Origin: Mesorhizobium sp. M1E.F.Ca.ET.045.02.1.1
Lineage (GTDB): Bacteria; Pseudomonadota; Alphaproteobacteria; Rhizobiales; Rhizobiaceae
DNA: 64,000 bases
Assembly: GCF_003952485.1 (NCBI RefSeq)
Contig: NZ_CP034447.1
Span: forward strand, 5,222,501 to 5,286,500
Direction of reading: 5' to 3'
The notes under the pieces are model-generated. The model was not told where the DNA came from and searched no databases. It saw only the letters and a list, made by a program, of their open reading frames with translations. How positions within the stretch are numbered: position 1 is the first letter of the stretch; each line of letters opens with the position of its first letter. Position numbers and translations under genes: made by a program. Below, in pieces: positions 38,044 through 47,547 of the stretch.

Positions 38044-39615
38044 ATGGCAGCACAATTTGATCTCAAGAACGACGGCGTGGTCGTCATCATCGGCTCGGGC
38101 GCCGGCGGCGGCACGCTCGGCAACGAACTCGCCCAGAAAGGCATCGACGTCGTCATCCTCGAGGCGGGCGCGCGCCACGAATATGAGGACTTCATCAACG
38201 ACGAATGGGATTCCTTCACCCAGCTCGCCTGGAAGGACAAGCGCACCACGTCGGGCGACTGGCGCGTGGCGAAGGATTTTCCGAACCTGCCGGCCTGGAT
38301 CGTCAAGTCCGTCGGCGGCTCGACCACGCACTGGGCGGGCGCGTCGCTGCGCTTCCAGGAGCATGAATTCAAGACGCTTACGACCTACGGCAAGATCAAG
38401 GGCGCGAACCTTCTCGACTGGCCGGTGACGCTCGCCGAAATGGAGCCCTACTACGCCAAGGCCGAAGCCAAGATGGGCGTGACGGGCACCAACAACTGGC
38501 CACGGCTGCCGGGCAACAACAATTTCAAGGTGCTCAAGGCCGGCGCCGACAAGCTCGGCTACAAGGAATGCCACACCGGCAACATGGCGATCAATTCGGT
38601 GCAGCGCGACGACCGCAATTCCTGCCAGCAGACGGGCTTCTGCTTCCAGGGCTGCAAGTGGGGCGCAAAATGGTCGACGCTCTATACCGAGATCCCGAAG
38701 GGCGAGGCGACCGGCCATCTCGAGGTGCGGCCGAACTCCATGGCGATCAAGATCAACCATGATGCCTCGGGCAAGGTGACGGGCGTCGTCTATGCCGACA
38801 AGGACGGCAAGCTGCAGGAGCAGAAGGCGCGCATCGTCGCCGTCGCCGGCAATTCTATCGAAAGCCCGCGGCTGCTGCTCAACTCCGAATCGAGCAAGTT
38901 CCCGCACGGGCTTGCCAATTCATCGGGGCAGGTGGGCAAGAACTACATGCGCCACACGACCGGCTCGGTCTATGCCGTCTTCGACAAGCCGGTGCACATG
39001 TATCGCGGCACCACCATGGCCGGCATCATCCGCGACGAGGCGCGCCACGATCCTTCGCGCGGCTTCGTCGGCGGCTATGAGATGGAGACGCTGTCGCTCG
39101 GCCTGCCGTTCATGGCGGCCTTCCTCAATCCGGGCGGCTGGGGCCGCTCCTTCACGACCGCGCTCGATCACTACGACCGTATGGCGGGGCTGTGGATTGT
39201 CGGCGAGGACATGCCGCGCGAGGAGAACCGCATCACGCTGCACAAGGACGAAAAGGACGAGCACGGCATGCCGATCGCAGACGTCCATTTCGACGACCAT
39301 GCCAACGACACGGCGATGCGTGATCACGCCTACAAACAGGGCCAGGCTCTATATGCTGCTGTCGGCGCCACGCGAACCTTCCCGACGCCGCCCTATCCTT
39401 CGACCCATAATCTCGGCACCAACCGGATGAGCGAGAAGGCGGCCGACGGCGTCGTCAACAAGCATGGCCAGACGCACGACATCAAGAACCTGTTCGTGTC
39501 GGACGGGAGCCAGTTCACCACGGGCGGCGCCGAAAATCCGACGCTCACCATCGTCTCGTTGGCTATCCGACAGGCCGACTACATCGCCACCCAAATGTCG
39601 GCGAAAAGCATCTAG
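38044..39615 (+). CDS. GMC family FAD oxidoreductase
   Basis: A 523-aa flavoprotein, likely the catalytic subunit of a periplasmic sugar or polyol dehydrogenase. The FAD motif IIGSGAGGGTLGNELAQKG is near residue 15, VGGSTTHWAGASLRF marks the FAD loop, and HNLGTNRM and SDGSQFTTGGAENPT give the C-terminal catalytic and FAD region. GGGAGG precedes the ATG. It has no signal peptide of its own. No cytochrome c subunit follows; instead a mosaic element and a terminator close the unit. Confidence 0.88.
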   Translation: MAAQFDLKNDGVVVIIGSGAGGGTLGNELAQKGIDVVILEAGARHEYEDFINDEWDSFTQLAWKDKRTTSGDWRVAKDFPNLPAWIVKSVGGSTTHWAGASLRFQEHEFKTLTTYGKIKGANLLDWPVTLAEMEPYYAKAEAKMGVTGTNNWPRLPGNNNFKVLKAGADKLGYKECHTGNMAINSVQRDDRNSCQQTGFCFQGCKWGAKWSTLYTEIPKGEATGHLEVRPNSMAIKINHDASGKVTGVVYADKDGKLQEQKARIVAVAGNSIESPRLLLNSESSKFPHGLANSSGQVGKNYMRHTTGSVYAVFDKPVHMYRGTTMAGIIRDEARHDPSRGFVGGYEMETLSLGLPFMAAFLNPGGWGRSFTTALDHYDRMAGLWIVGEDMPREENRITLHKDEKDEHGMPIADVHFDDHANDTAMRDHAYKQGQALYAAVGATRTFPTPPYPSTHNLGTNRMSEKAADGVVNKHGQTHDIKNLFVSDGSQFTTGGAENPTLTIVSLAIRQADYIATQMSAKSI

Positions 39616-39706
39616 AGCGGTTCGGCGTTCATCGCCGACCCGCTCCAGTTATTTGTTTGAAGCAATTCCGGACGGAAAACCGCTACGCACTTTTCCTGGA
39701 TTGCTT
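39615..39706 (+). repeat. Two-palindrome mosaic element
   Basis: The first palindrome is gagcggttcggcg / cgccgacccgctc (39615-39645). A ATTTGTTTG linker follows, then the second module at 39661-39706, which lacks one T (cctggattgc) relative to the copy at 32073. It begins at the stop codon of the GMC gene. Confidence 0.75.
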
Positions 39707-39727
39707 TCGTCCTCCCGACTGCCTACT

Positions 39728-39764
39728 GGCGCGGGACCCAAATCGGGGTTCCGCGCCCTTTTTT
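39728..39764 (+). terminator. Rho-independent terminator after the GMC gene
   Basis: The stem ggcgcgg / ccgcgcc, with further inner pairing accc/gggt, is followed by six T. It points rightward, so it ends the Tat-subunit/GMC transcript. It lies just beyond the convergent phoX stop. Confidence 0.85.
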
Positions 39765-39781
39765 GCAAATGCCCGACAACC

Positions 39782-41695
39782 TTAGGCGCCGACCGGCTGA
39801 CCGTCCTTGCGGCGGATGGCGACGACCGACGGGCGTGGCGGCTGGCCGTCCTTGAAGTCGGGCCACAGCGTCTCGGCCTTGTCGAGCGTCTCGGCATCCT
39901 CCGAGGGGTGTTGGACCGAGAGGAACAGCGTCGTGCCGTCTGGCGTGAAGCAGGGGCCGGTCGCCTCGGCGCCATGCGGGCAGGTGAAGAGCAGTTTCGG
40001 CAAGCCGCGCGCCGCGCCCTCGGTGTCGACGCCATAGACGCCGTCCGGAAGGTCGAAGTCGTTGGCGCCGTCGGTCGCCACCCACAGCCGGCCGGCCGGA
40101 TCGAAGGTGATGTTGTCAGGGCAGACGAACCAGCCATTGTCCGACGTATCGGGGTGGAAGGTGGCGCCGACCTTGGCGTCCTTGGGGTTGCCGCAGAGCA
40201 CGAAAAGGTCCCAGGCATATTTATCGGCGGTGTGGTCGGCATCGGGACCGCGGCCGCCGGGCGGGATCAGCTCGACGATGTGGCCCCAGAGGTTTTCCGG
40301 CCGCGTGTTGGCCGGGTTCACCTTGGATTCGTCGCGCTTCTTGTTCTTGGTCATGACGGCATAGACGCGGCCGGTGACCGGATTGGTCTCGATGTCCTCC
40401 GGCCTGTCCATCGGCGTCGCGCCGAGCGCGTCGGCGGCAAGGCGGGTCTTGAGCAGCACCTCGGCCTGGTCGGCAAAACCATTCTCGGCGGTGAGCTTGC
40501 CTTGGCCGTGGACCAGCGGCAGCCAGCTCACCGTGCCGTCGGCATCAAACCGCGCCACCGACAAAACGCCGTCGTCCAGGAGATCGTTACCGGAAGCGGG
40601 GTTCGCCGGATCGTACGGCTTGGCGGAGACGAAGCGGTACATGTATTCAAAGTAGTCGTCGTCGCCCATGTAGACGACAATGCGGCCGTCCTTGTTGCGC
40701 ACGACGGTCGAGGCCTCATGCGACATGCGGCCGAGCGCGGTGCGCTTGACCGGCGTCGACCGCGGATCGTAGGGGTCGATCTCGACAACCCAGTCGAAGC
40801 GGTTGGGCTCGTTCGGCTCCTTGTCGATGTCGAAGCGGTCGTGGAAGCGGCCGCGGCCGTAGATGTCGGAGCCGTCGAAGCCGTAGCGGTCGAGGATATC
40901 GGCGGTCGGCGCCTTCTTCGGGTCACCGCCGAAGAGATCGGAAACGCCCTCCTCACAGGTCAGCACCGTGCCCCAGGGCGTGACGCCGCCGCTGCAATTG
41001 TAGCTGGTGCCGAGCACCTTGGCGCCTGTCGGGTCGGCCGAGGTCCGCATCAGCGCATGACCGGCGACTGGGCCGGAGACAGCCGTCTCGGTGTTGGCGG
41101 TGATGCGGCGATTGAGCGGGCTGTCCTCGACGATCGCCCACTTGCCGTCCTTCAGCATCACCTCGACGATCGAATGGCCCATGGCCGCGAGGCCGAGATC
41201 GACCTGTTCCTTCGTCATCGTTTTGCCGGCGTCGTCCTCGGTCATGCCGGGGAACATGACGTTGGGCGAGATGTACTCGTTGTTGACGCAGAGCAGGCCG
41301 TGGTCGGAATTCACCGAACCCTTGGGCAGCGGCATGAAGGCGATGTAGTCGCAATTGTAGCCGAAGCGCTTTTCCTGCTCCTCGGCCTCGACCTTGTTGC
41401 CGTCGAATTCGGGTAAGCCAGCGGCGAGCGGATCGCCCCAGCGCGCGACGATGGTCGTCTCATAGCCTTCGGCGGCGGCGTGGTTCTTGTCGTAGACCCG
41501 CTTCAGCTCCGGAAAACCAAGGGTGGAAAGGGCGGCAGCGGCGTGTGTTTCGCCGGCAAACAAGGAGCCGACGAAGCTGCCGCCGGCAATCAGCGCGCCG
41601 GAGGCAAGGCCGCCTCTGAGGATCTCGCGGCGCGAGACTCGCGCGGCGATGACGTCGCGGATGACAGGGGAGGGTGAGGACGGGGAGTTGGCCAT
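39782..41695 (-). CDS. PhoX family phosphatase (DUF839), Tat-exported
   Basis: A 637-aa protein. A twin-arginine signal with VSRREILRGG near residue 20 leads to a six-bladed beta-propeller phosphatase of the PhoX type. Recognisable segments include DHGLLCVNNEY, GPVAGHAL, NCSGGVTPWGTVLTCEE, CPDNITFDPAGRLWVATDG and a C-terminal ATGPCFTPDGTTLFLSVQH. PhoX is a calcium/iron alkaline phosphatase usually induced by phosphate starvation. I found no clear Pho box by eye. Confidence 0.9.
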   Translation of the reverse strand: MANSPSSPSPVIRDVIAARVSRREILRGGLASGALIAGGSFVGSLFAGETHAAAALSTLGFPELKRVYDKNHAAAEGYETTIVARWGDPLAAGLPEFDGNKVEAEEQEKRFGYNCDYIAFMPLPKGSVNSDHGLLCVNNEYISPNVMFPGMTEDDAGKTMTKEQVDLGLAAMGHSIVEVMLKDGKWAIVEDSPLNRRITANTETAVSGPVAGHALMRTSADPTGAKVLGTSYNCSGGVTPWGTVLTCEEGVSDLFGGDPKKAPTADILDRYGFDGSDIYGRGRFHDRFDIDKEPNEPNRFDWVVEIDPYDPRSTPVKRTALGRMSHEASTVVRNKDGRIVVYMGDDDYFEYMYRFVSAKPYDPANPASGNDLLDDGVLSVARFDADGTVSWLPLVHGQGKLTAENGFADQAEVLLKTRLAADALGATPMDRPEDIETNPVTGRVYAVMTKNKKRDESKVNPANTRPENLWGHIVELIPPGGRGPDADHTADKYAWDLFVLCGNPKDAKVGATFHPDTSDNGWFVCPDNITFDPAGRLWVATDGANDFDLPDGVYGVDTEGAARGLPKLLFTCPHGAEATGPCFTPDGTTLFLSVQHPSEDAETLDKAETLWPDFKDGQPPRPSVVAIRRKDGQPVGA

Positions 41696-41808
41696 CGTGT
41701 CTGCCTCTTATGGTGGATGTTTGACACCGCGCTGCCTAAGCCGCCTCGGCAACATCCGGATGACATGAGAGGGCATATTGCAATGGTAGGCGCGGCCGCC
41801 GCCGGCGG

Positions 41809-42198
41809 TCACCTCCTGGTGCAGGTCGAAGCGGTGAAGGCGCCGTCCTGCTGCTTCATGATGATGTCGAAGGAAGGGGCGTTCGGATCGTCCAGCGTCG
41901 CCTGGGTGATGGAGAGAGAGTTGCCGCCGCTGGTGTAGCCGCCGAGCGGACCGAGCCAACTGATCTCGCCATTGGCATCCATCTGGTAATTGTAGGCCTG
42001 CGGCATTCTGCCGAAGGTGACCGGGCCGCTGTAGAGATTGCCCTTGATGGTGATGTCGCCGAGGTTGAGGAACATGCCGAGCAGGTAGACCTCGCAGTGA
42101 TAAACGCCATCCGGCAGCCTGCCGTCGGCGAAGTCGGCGCGGGCGCCGCCGGCGGCGGATAAGAGAAGCAGGAAGCTCAGGATAATGCGTAGGGCCAT
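41809..42198 (-). CDS. Small secreted hypothetical protein
   Basis: A 129-aa protein with a signal peptide (MALRIILSFLLLLSAAGG, cleavage near ARA-D). The mature part is beta-rich with two cysteines (YHCEVYL and TASTCTRR), possibly a disulfide between the ends. No family was recognised. ATG 42198 is chosen for its signal peptide; an open frame extends 14 codons further upstream. Confidence 0.7.
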   Translation of the reverse strand: MALRIILSFLLLLSAAGGARADFADGRLPDGVYHCEVYLLGMFLNLGDITIKGNLYSGPVTFGRMPQAYNYQMDANGEISWLGPLGGYTSGGNSLSITQATLDDPNAPSFDIIMKQQDGAFTASTCTRR

Positions 42199-42444
42199 GA
42201 CGTCGCTCGTTTGCGCGGCGACCTTGCCCCATTTTGCCATCGTCTCGCAACCGCCGCCGAATTACCGCGTGTTGGATTGAGATCAAAGATTAGGCATTTT
42301 TACCATTTGGGCAAAATCTAGGCAGAGGTGCGCAAAGTTTTCTCAATCCCCTTTCCCTCCCGGATACTCGATCCGTTCGACGGCTATACGATAAGCAATT
42401 GTAAAAACGCATCTATCGCCGCTCAGCTCGCCATGCTCCGGCGT

Positions 42445-42462
42445 TTGGCACGTCGCTTGCAA
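42445..42462 (+). promoter_or_regulatory. Sigma-54 (RpoN) promoter of urtA
   Basis: TTGGCACG-TCGC-TTGCAA matches the consensus TGGCACG-N4-TTGCA, with GG (42447-42448) and GC (42459-42460) ten bases apart. It lies about 45 bp before the urtA ATG. It implies NtrC-type activation under nitrogen limitation. The rest of the 307-bp gap 42199-42505 shows no gene, and no clear NtrC dyad was found by eye. Confidence 0.88.
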
Positions 42463-42505
42463 TGCTCTGTCGCGATGCAAAACAACCAGCTTGGGAGCGT
42501 GGAAC

Positions 42506-43816
42506 ATGAGGGGTAATTTCTCGACAATAACAAAAATGTTTTCGGCCGGAGTGATCGCTGCCGGCCTGTCGATGTCGGCTCCCGCCAGGGCGGCCGACGA
42601 TACGATCAAGGTCGGCATCCTCCATTCGCTGTCGGGGACCATGGCGATTTCGGAAACGACGCTGAAGGACGTCATGCTGATGCTGATCGAGGAGCAGAAC
42701 GCCAAGGGCGGCCTGCTCGGCAAGAAGCTCGAGGCAGTCGTCGTCGACCCGGCGTCCAACTGGCCGCTGTTCGCCGAAAAGGCGCGCGAGCTGATCTCCA
42801 AGGACAAGGTGGCGGCGGTGTTCGGCTGCTGGACCTCGGTGTCGCGCAAGTCGGTGCTGCCGGTGTTCTCGGAACTCGACAACATCCTCTTCTATCCGGT
42901 CCAGTATGAGGGCGAGGAGAGCGAGCGCAACGTCTTCTACACGGGCGCGGCGCCGAACCAGCAGGCCATTCCGGCCGTCGACTATCTGATGAGCGCCGAT
43001 GGCGGCTCGGTGAAGCGCTGGGTGCTCGAAGGCACCGACTACGTCTATCCGCGCACCACCAACAAGATCCTCGAGGCCTACCTCAAGTCGAAGGGCGTGC
43101 CGGCCGAGGACATCATGGTCAACTACACGCCGTTCGGCTTCTCCGACTGGCAGACCGAGGTCTCGGCGATCAAGAAGTTCGGCTCGGCCGGCAAGAAGAC
43201 GGCGGTCGTGTCGACCGTCAACGGCGACGCCAACGTGCCCTTCTACAAGGAACTGGGCAACCAGGGCATCAAGGCCGAGGACATCCCGGTCATGGCCTTC
43301 TCGGTCGGCGAGGAAGAACTGGCCGGTCTCGATACCGGGCCGCTCGTCGGCCACCTCGCCGCCTGGAATTATTTCGAGAGTATCGACACGCCCGAGAACA
43401 AGAAGTTCATCGACGACTGGCACAAGTTCATCAAGAACGACAAGCGCACCACCAATGACCCGATGGAGGCCCACTATATCGGCTTCAACATGTGGGTGAA
43501 GGCGGTCGAGAAGGCCGGCACCACCGATCCGGACAAGGTGATCGACGCCATGGTCGGCGTGTCGGTTCCGAACCTGACCGGCGGCTATTCGACGATGATG
43601 CCCAACCACCACATCACCAAGCCGGTGCTGATTGGCGAAATCCAGGCCGATGGCCAGTTCGAGACCGTCTCGCAAACTCCCGGCCTCGTGATGGGCGACG
43701 AATGGTCCGACTATCTGCCGGATTCCAAGGACCTGATCTCCGATTGGCGCGCGCCTCTGTCCTGCGGCAATTTCAACGTCGCCACCGGCAAGTGCGGCGG
43801 CAAGGGCACCAACTGA
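42506..43816 (+). CDS. urtA: Urea ABC transporter substrate-binding protein
   Basis: A 436-aa periplasmic binding protein. The signal peptide ends near SAPARAAD (about residue 31), followed by TIKVGILHSLSGTMAIS, typical of UrtA. Conserved stretches include VFGCWTSVSRKSVLPVFSE, YPVQYEGEESE and APNQQAIPAVDYL. It delivers urea to the permease pair UrtB/UrtC. GGGAG precedes ATG 42506. First gene of urtABCDE, under the sigma-54 promoter. Confidence 0.94.
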   Translation: MRGNFSTITKMFSAGVIAAGLSMSAPARAADDTIKVGILHSLSGTMAISETTLKDVMLMLIEEQNAKGGLLGKKLEAVVVDPASNWPLFAEKARELISKDKVAAVFGCWTSVSRKSVLPVFSELDNILFYPVQYEGEESERNVFYTGAAPNQQAIPAVDYLMSADGGSVKRWVLEGTDYVYPRTTNKILEAYLKSKGVPAEDIMVNYTPFGFSDWQTEVSAIKKFGSAGKKTAVVSTVNGDANVPFYKELGNQGIKAEDIPVMAFSVGEEELAGLDTGPLVGHLAAWNYFESIDTPENKKFIDDWHKFIKNDKRTTNDPMEAHYIGFNMWVKAVEKAGTTDPDKVIDAMVGVSVPNLTGGYSTMMPNHHITKPVLIGEIQADGQFETVSQTPGLVMGDEWSDYLPDSKDLISDWRAPLSCGNFNVATGKCGGKGTN

Positions 43817-43850
43817 TCCCGGTCCGGACCTTGGTCCATGACCCCAGGTC

Positions 43851-43922
43851 TCTCGGATCGCGGAGTGGCCCCACGATCCGAGACCGCGGCCTGGGCGGGC
43901 CAATCCTCCGGCCCGCCCAGGC
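43851..43922 (+). promoter_or_regulatory. Two strong hairpins between urtA and urtB
   Basis: The first is tctcggatcg / cgatccgaga (10-bp perfect arms, 43851-43883). The second is gcctgggcgggcc / ggcccgcccaggc (13-bp perfect arms, 43889-43922). Neither has a T-run, so mRNA stabilisation or processing that favours urtA is more likely than full termination. Confidence 0.75.
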
Positions 43923-43957
43923 AAACCTTCAAAACCCTTGAGGACCGCTGGAAGACG

Positions 43958-45574
43958 ATGATCCTGCTGCGCGCGATTGGGCTGTTGCTGTTGCTGACGA
44001 TGGCAAGTCTGTTGCCGTCGAGCGCGGCCGAAGCCGATCTCCGCGCAATCATCGCCAAATTCGCGACAGCCACCAACTTCTCGGCCACCGAGGCGGTGGT
44101 GCGCGAGCTGGCCGCGAGCGGCGATCCGGCGGTCGAACGACCACTTTCGGCGCTGGCCGACGGCGAACTTTATATCCGCAAGGGCGACTCCCAGGTCTTC
44201 GTCGGCAAGGACGGCGCGGGCGGCGTGGAGTTGCTCGATCCGCTGAGCGGCAAGAAGGCGGCCGACGCCGCCAAGACCGACCTCACCAAGATCAAGGTCA
44301 ACAACGGCCTTCGCCGGACGATCCGCGATGCCCTGGGCACGCTGACGCTGCGCGCCAAGGACGCGGGCGTGCGGCTCGCCGCCGCGACGACCATGTTCAA
44401 GACGCCCGATGCGGCGAATATCGAGCCGCTCGATGCCGCGATCGCCGCCGAGACCGAGCCGGCCGTCAAGGCCATGTTCGAACAGGCGCGCGCGGCGACG
44501 GTTCTGGTTTCCGACAAGCCCGAAGCCGACAAGCTCGCGGCCATCTCGCTCATCGCGGCGCGTGGCGATCGCGACGCGCTTTCATTGCTGACTTCGGTCG
44601 AAGCCAATTCACAAGGCGCGGTCAAGGATGCGGCAGCCGGCGCCATCGGCCGCATCAATTCGACGCTGGCGCTGTGGGATGCCGGCCAGAACATCTGGTA
44701 CGGCATCTCGCTCGGATCGGTGCTGCTGCTGGCCGCGATCGGCCTCGCCATCACCTTCGGCGTCATGGGCGTCATCAACATGGCGCATGGCGAGATGGTG
44801 ATGCTTGGCGCCTACACCACCTTCGTCGTCCAGCACGTCATCCGCACGTCGTTCCCAAGCATATTCGACTGGTCGCTGGTCATCGCGCTGCCGCTTGCCT
44901 TCCTTGTCGCGGCGCTGGTCGGGCTTGCCATCGAGCGCGGCATCATCCGTTTCCTCTACGGCCGTCCGCTGGAGACGCTTTTGGCCACCTGGGGCGTCTC
45001 GCTGATCCTGCAGCAGGCCGTGCGCACCATCTTCGGGCCGACCAACCAGGAGGTCGGCAATCCGTCCTGGATGTCGGGCTCGTTCGACATCGGGCAACTC
45101 GCCATCACCTGGAACAGGCTGTGGATTCTGGTGTTCGCGCTCCTGGTTTTCGCGGTACTGCTCTACGTCATGAAGCGCACGCCCTGGGGCCTGCAGATGC
45201 GCGCCGTCACCGCCAACCGCCGCATGGCGGCCTCCATGGGCATCAGGACGCCATGGGTCGACGCGCTGACCTTCGCGCTCGGCTCCGGCATCGCAGGCAT
45301 CGCCGGCGTGGCGCTCAGCCAGATCGACAATGTCTCGCCCAATCTCGGCCGCGGCTACATCATCGACAGTTTCATGGTCGTCGTCTTCGGCGGCGTCGGC
45401 AATCTCTGGGGCACGCTGGTCGGCGCCTTCTCGCTCGGCATCGTCAACAAGTTCCTCGAGCCCTATGCCGGCGCGGTGCTCGGTAAGATCGTCGTGCTGG
45501 TATTGATCATCCTGTTCATCCAGAAGCGCCCGCGCGGCCTGTTCGCGCTGAAGGGCAGGGCGGTGGAAGCATGA
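43958..45574 (+). CDS. urtB: Urea ABC transporter permease UrtB
   Basis: A 538-aa inner-membrane permease. UrtB proteins carry a periplasmic extension, and here a signal/TM segment at the start and residues to about 235 form that domain. The LivH-type permease follows, beginning YGISLGSVLLLAAIGLAITF and containing GVMGVINMAHGEMVMLGAYT. ATG 43958 starts at MILLRAIGLLLLL; a longer frame from 43838 crosses the hairpins and lacks support. It overlaps urtC by four bases. Confidence 0.93.
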   Translation: MILLRAIGLLLLLTMASLLPSSAAEADLRAIIAKFATATNFSATEAVVRELAASGDPAVERPLSALADGELYIRKGDSQVFVGKDGAGGVELLDPLSGKKAADAAKTDLTKIKVNNGLRRTIRDALGTLTLRAKDAGVRLAAATTMFKTPDAANIEPLDAAIAAETEPAVKAMFEQARAATVLVSDKPEADKLAAISLIAARGDRDALSLLTSVEANSQGAVKDAAAGAIGRINSTLALWDAGQNIWYGISLGSVLLLAAIGLAITFGVMGVINMAHGEMVMLGAYTTFVVQHVIRTSFPSIFDWSLVIALPLAFLVAALVGLAIERGIIRFLYGRPLETLLATWGVSLILQQAVRTIFGPTNQEVGNPSWMSGSFDIGQLAITWNRLWILVFALLVFAVLLYVMKRTPWGLQMRAVTANRRMAASMGIRTPWVDALTFALGSGIAGIAGVALSQIDNVSPNLGRGYIIDSFMVVVFGGVGNLWGTLVGAFSLGIVNKFLEPYAGAVLGKIVVLVLIILFIQKRPRGLFALKGRAVEA

Positions 45575-46794
45575 TCGCGCAGCGCCTCTTCGGCGCCGAC
45601 CGGCGCATCGCGGTCACCATTTTCGTCCTGCTGGCGGCTGCCATCGTCGTGCCGCTGCTCAACCTCGCGGTCTCGCCGGCGAGCGCTCTCTATGTGCCGC
45701 CCTATATCGTGGCGCTGCTCGGCAAGTATCTCTGCTATGCGCTGCTGGCGCTCGCGCTCGATCTCGTCTGGGGCTATTGCGGCATCCTCTCGCTCGGCCA
45801 CGGCGCCTTTTTCGCGCTCGGCGGCTATGCGATGGGCATGTATCTGATGCGACAGATCGGCTCGCGCGGCGTCTACGGCAACCCGATCCTGCCGGACTTC
45901 ATGGTGTTCCTGAACTACAAGGAGCTGCCCTGGTTCTGGTACGGCTTCGACCATTTCTGGTTCGCGGCAACGATGGTGCTGGCCGTGCCAGGCCTGCTCG
46001 CCTTCGTCTTCGGCTGGTTCGCCTTCCGCAGCCGCGTCACCGGCGTCTATCTGTCGATCATCACCCAGGCGATGACCTATGCGCTGCTTTTGGCCTTCTT
46101 CCGCAACGACATGGGTTTCGGCGGCAACAACGGGCTGACCGACTTCAAGGACATTCTCGGTTTCAACGTGCAGGCCGACGCGACGCGCTCGGCGCTGTTT
46201 GCTGCCAGCGCCGTGACGCTGGCGCTGGCCGTCTTCGTCACTGCGGCGATCGTGCGATCCAAATACGGCAAGCTCCTGATGGCGGTGCGCGACGCCGAAA
46301 GCCGCACCCGCTTCCTCGGCTGGCGGGCGGAGGACGTCAAACTGTTCGCCTTCACCGTCTCGGCGATCATGGCCGGCCTTGCCGGCGCGCTCTACGTGCC
46401 GCAGGTCGGCATCATCAATCCCGGCGAATTCGAGCCGTCCAATTCGATCGAGGTGGTGATCTGGACCGCGGTCGGCGGACGCGGCACGATCGTCGGCCCG
46501 ATCATCGGCGCGCTGCTCGTCAACGCCGGCAAATCCTGGTTCACCGGCGTGCTGCCGGAATTCTGGCTGTTCGCGCTGGGTGGCCTGTTCGTCGCCGTCA
46601 CGCTGTTCCTGCCCAAGGGCATCGTTGGCATGTGGGACAGTTGGCGCGGCAAGGCCAAGGCGCTGCGCGCGGCCTCGCTCGCCGCCGAAGCTGGCGCCGA
46701 TGCGCAGGAACCGCGGCCGAAGATCGTGCGCTCGGCGGCGAGAACCCCGGGCGCCTGGTCGGCTTCCGACCCAGAGCCGCAGCCGGCGGAGTGA
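45571..46794 (+). CDS. urtC: Urea ABC transporter permease UrtC
   Basis: A 407-aa LivM-type permease with about ten TM helices, DLVWGYCGILSLGHGAFFALG and the cytoplasmic EAA-like region VRDAESRTRFLGWRAEDVKL. The ATGA overlap with urtB shows coupling. The C-terminal 50 residues are a polar, Ala/Pro-rich tail. It pairs with UrtB to form the urea channel. Confidence 0.94.
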   Translation: MIAQRLFGADRRIAVTIFVLLAAAIVVPLLNLAVSPASALYVPPYIVALLGKYLCYALLALALDLVWGYCGILSLGHGAFFALGGYAMGMYLMRQIGSRGVYGNPILPDFMVFLNYKELPWFWYGFDHFWFAATMVLAVPGLLAFVFGWFAFRSRVTGVYLSIITQAMTYALLLAFFRNDMGFGGNNGLTDFKDILGFNVQADATRSALFAASAVTLALAVFVTAAIVRSKYGKLLMAVRDAESRTRFLGWRAEDVKLFAFTVSAIMAGLAGALYVPQVGIINPGEFEPSNSIEVVIWTAVGGRGTIVGPIIGALLVNAGKSWFTGVLPEFWLFALGGLFVAVTLFLPKGIVGMWDSWRGKAKALRAASLAAEAGADAQEPRPKIVRSAARTPGAWSASDPEPQPAE

Positions 46795-46800
46795 GCGATC

Positions 46801-47547
46801 ATGAGCAAGTCGAACACCATCCTCTATCTCGACGGCGTGTCGGTCTCCTTCGACGGTTTTCGCGCCATCAACAGTCTGTCGCTGGTGCTCGACAAGGGCG
46901 AGATGCGCGCGATCATCGGACCCAACGGGGCCGGCAAGACGACGATGATGGACATCGTCACCGGCAAGACGCGGCCGGACGAGGGCGAGGTCTTCTTCGA
47001 CGGCCAGGTCGATCTGACCCGCCACGACGAGGCCGAGATCGCCATGATGGGCATCGGCCGCAAATTCCAGAAGCCGACCGTTTTCGAGAGCCACAGCGTC
47101 GAGGACAATCTGATGCTGGCGCTGAAAGGGCCGCGCTCGATCTTCCCGGCGCTCTTCCATCGCCGCTCGGCCGCCGAGGCACGGCGCATCGACGACATCC
47201 TCGGCATCATCCGTCTCGGCGACAAGCGCGACGAGCTCGCCGCCAATCTCAGCCATGGCCAGAAGCAATGGCTGGAGATCGGCATGCTCTTGGCGCAGGA
47301 CCCGAAGCTTTTGCTTGTCGACGAGCCGGTCGCCGGCATGACGGATGCCGAAACCGAGGAAACCGCGCGCCTGCTCAAGGACATCGCGCGGGACCATTCG
47401 GTGATCGTCGTCGAGCACGACATGCATTTCGTGCGCGAGCTCGGCGTCAAGGTCACCTGCCTGCACGAGGGCTCGGTGCTGTCCGAAGGCACGCTCGATT
47501 TCATCTCGGCCGACGAGCGCGTCGTCGAAGTCTATTTGGGGCGATGA
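46801..47547 (+). CDS. urtD: Urea ABC transporter ATP-binding protein UrtD
   Basis: A 248-aa LivG-type ATPase. Walker A is GPNGAGKT, the signature region is LSHGQKQWLEIGMLLAQ, Walker B is LLLVDEPVAGM, and the H-loop is VEHDMHFV. The Q-loop area FQKPTVFESHSVEDNL is characteristic of UrtD. It starts 6 bp after urtC. Confidence 0.94.
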   Translation: MSKSNTILYLDGVSVSFDGFRAINSLSLVLDKGEMRAIIGPNGAGKTTMMDIVTGKTRPDEGEVFFDGQVDLTRHDEAEIAMMGIGRKFQKPTVFESHSVEDNLMLALKGPRSIFPALFHRRSAAEARRIDDILGIIRLGDKRDELAANLSHGQKQWLEIGMLLAQDPKLLLVDEPVAGMTDAETEETARLLKDIARDHSVIVVEHDMHFVRELGVKVTCLHEGSVLSEGTLDFISADERVVEVYLGR

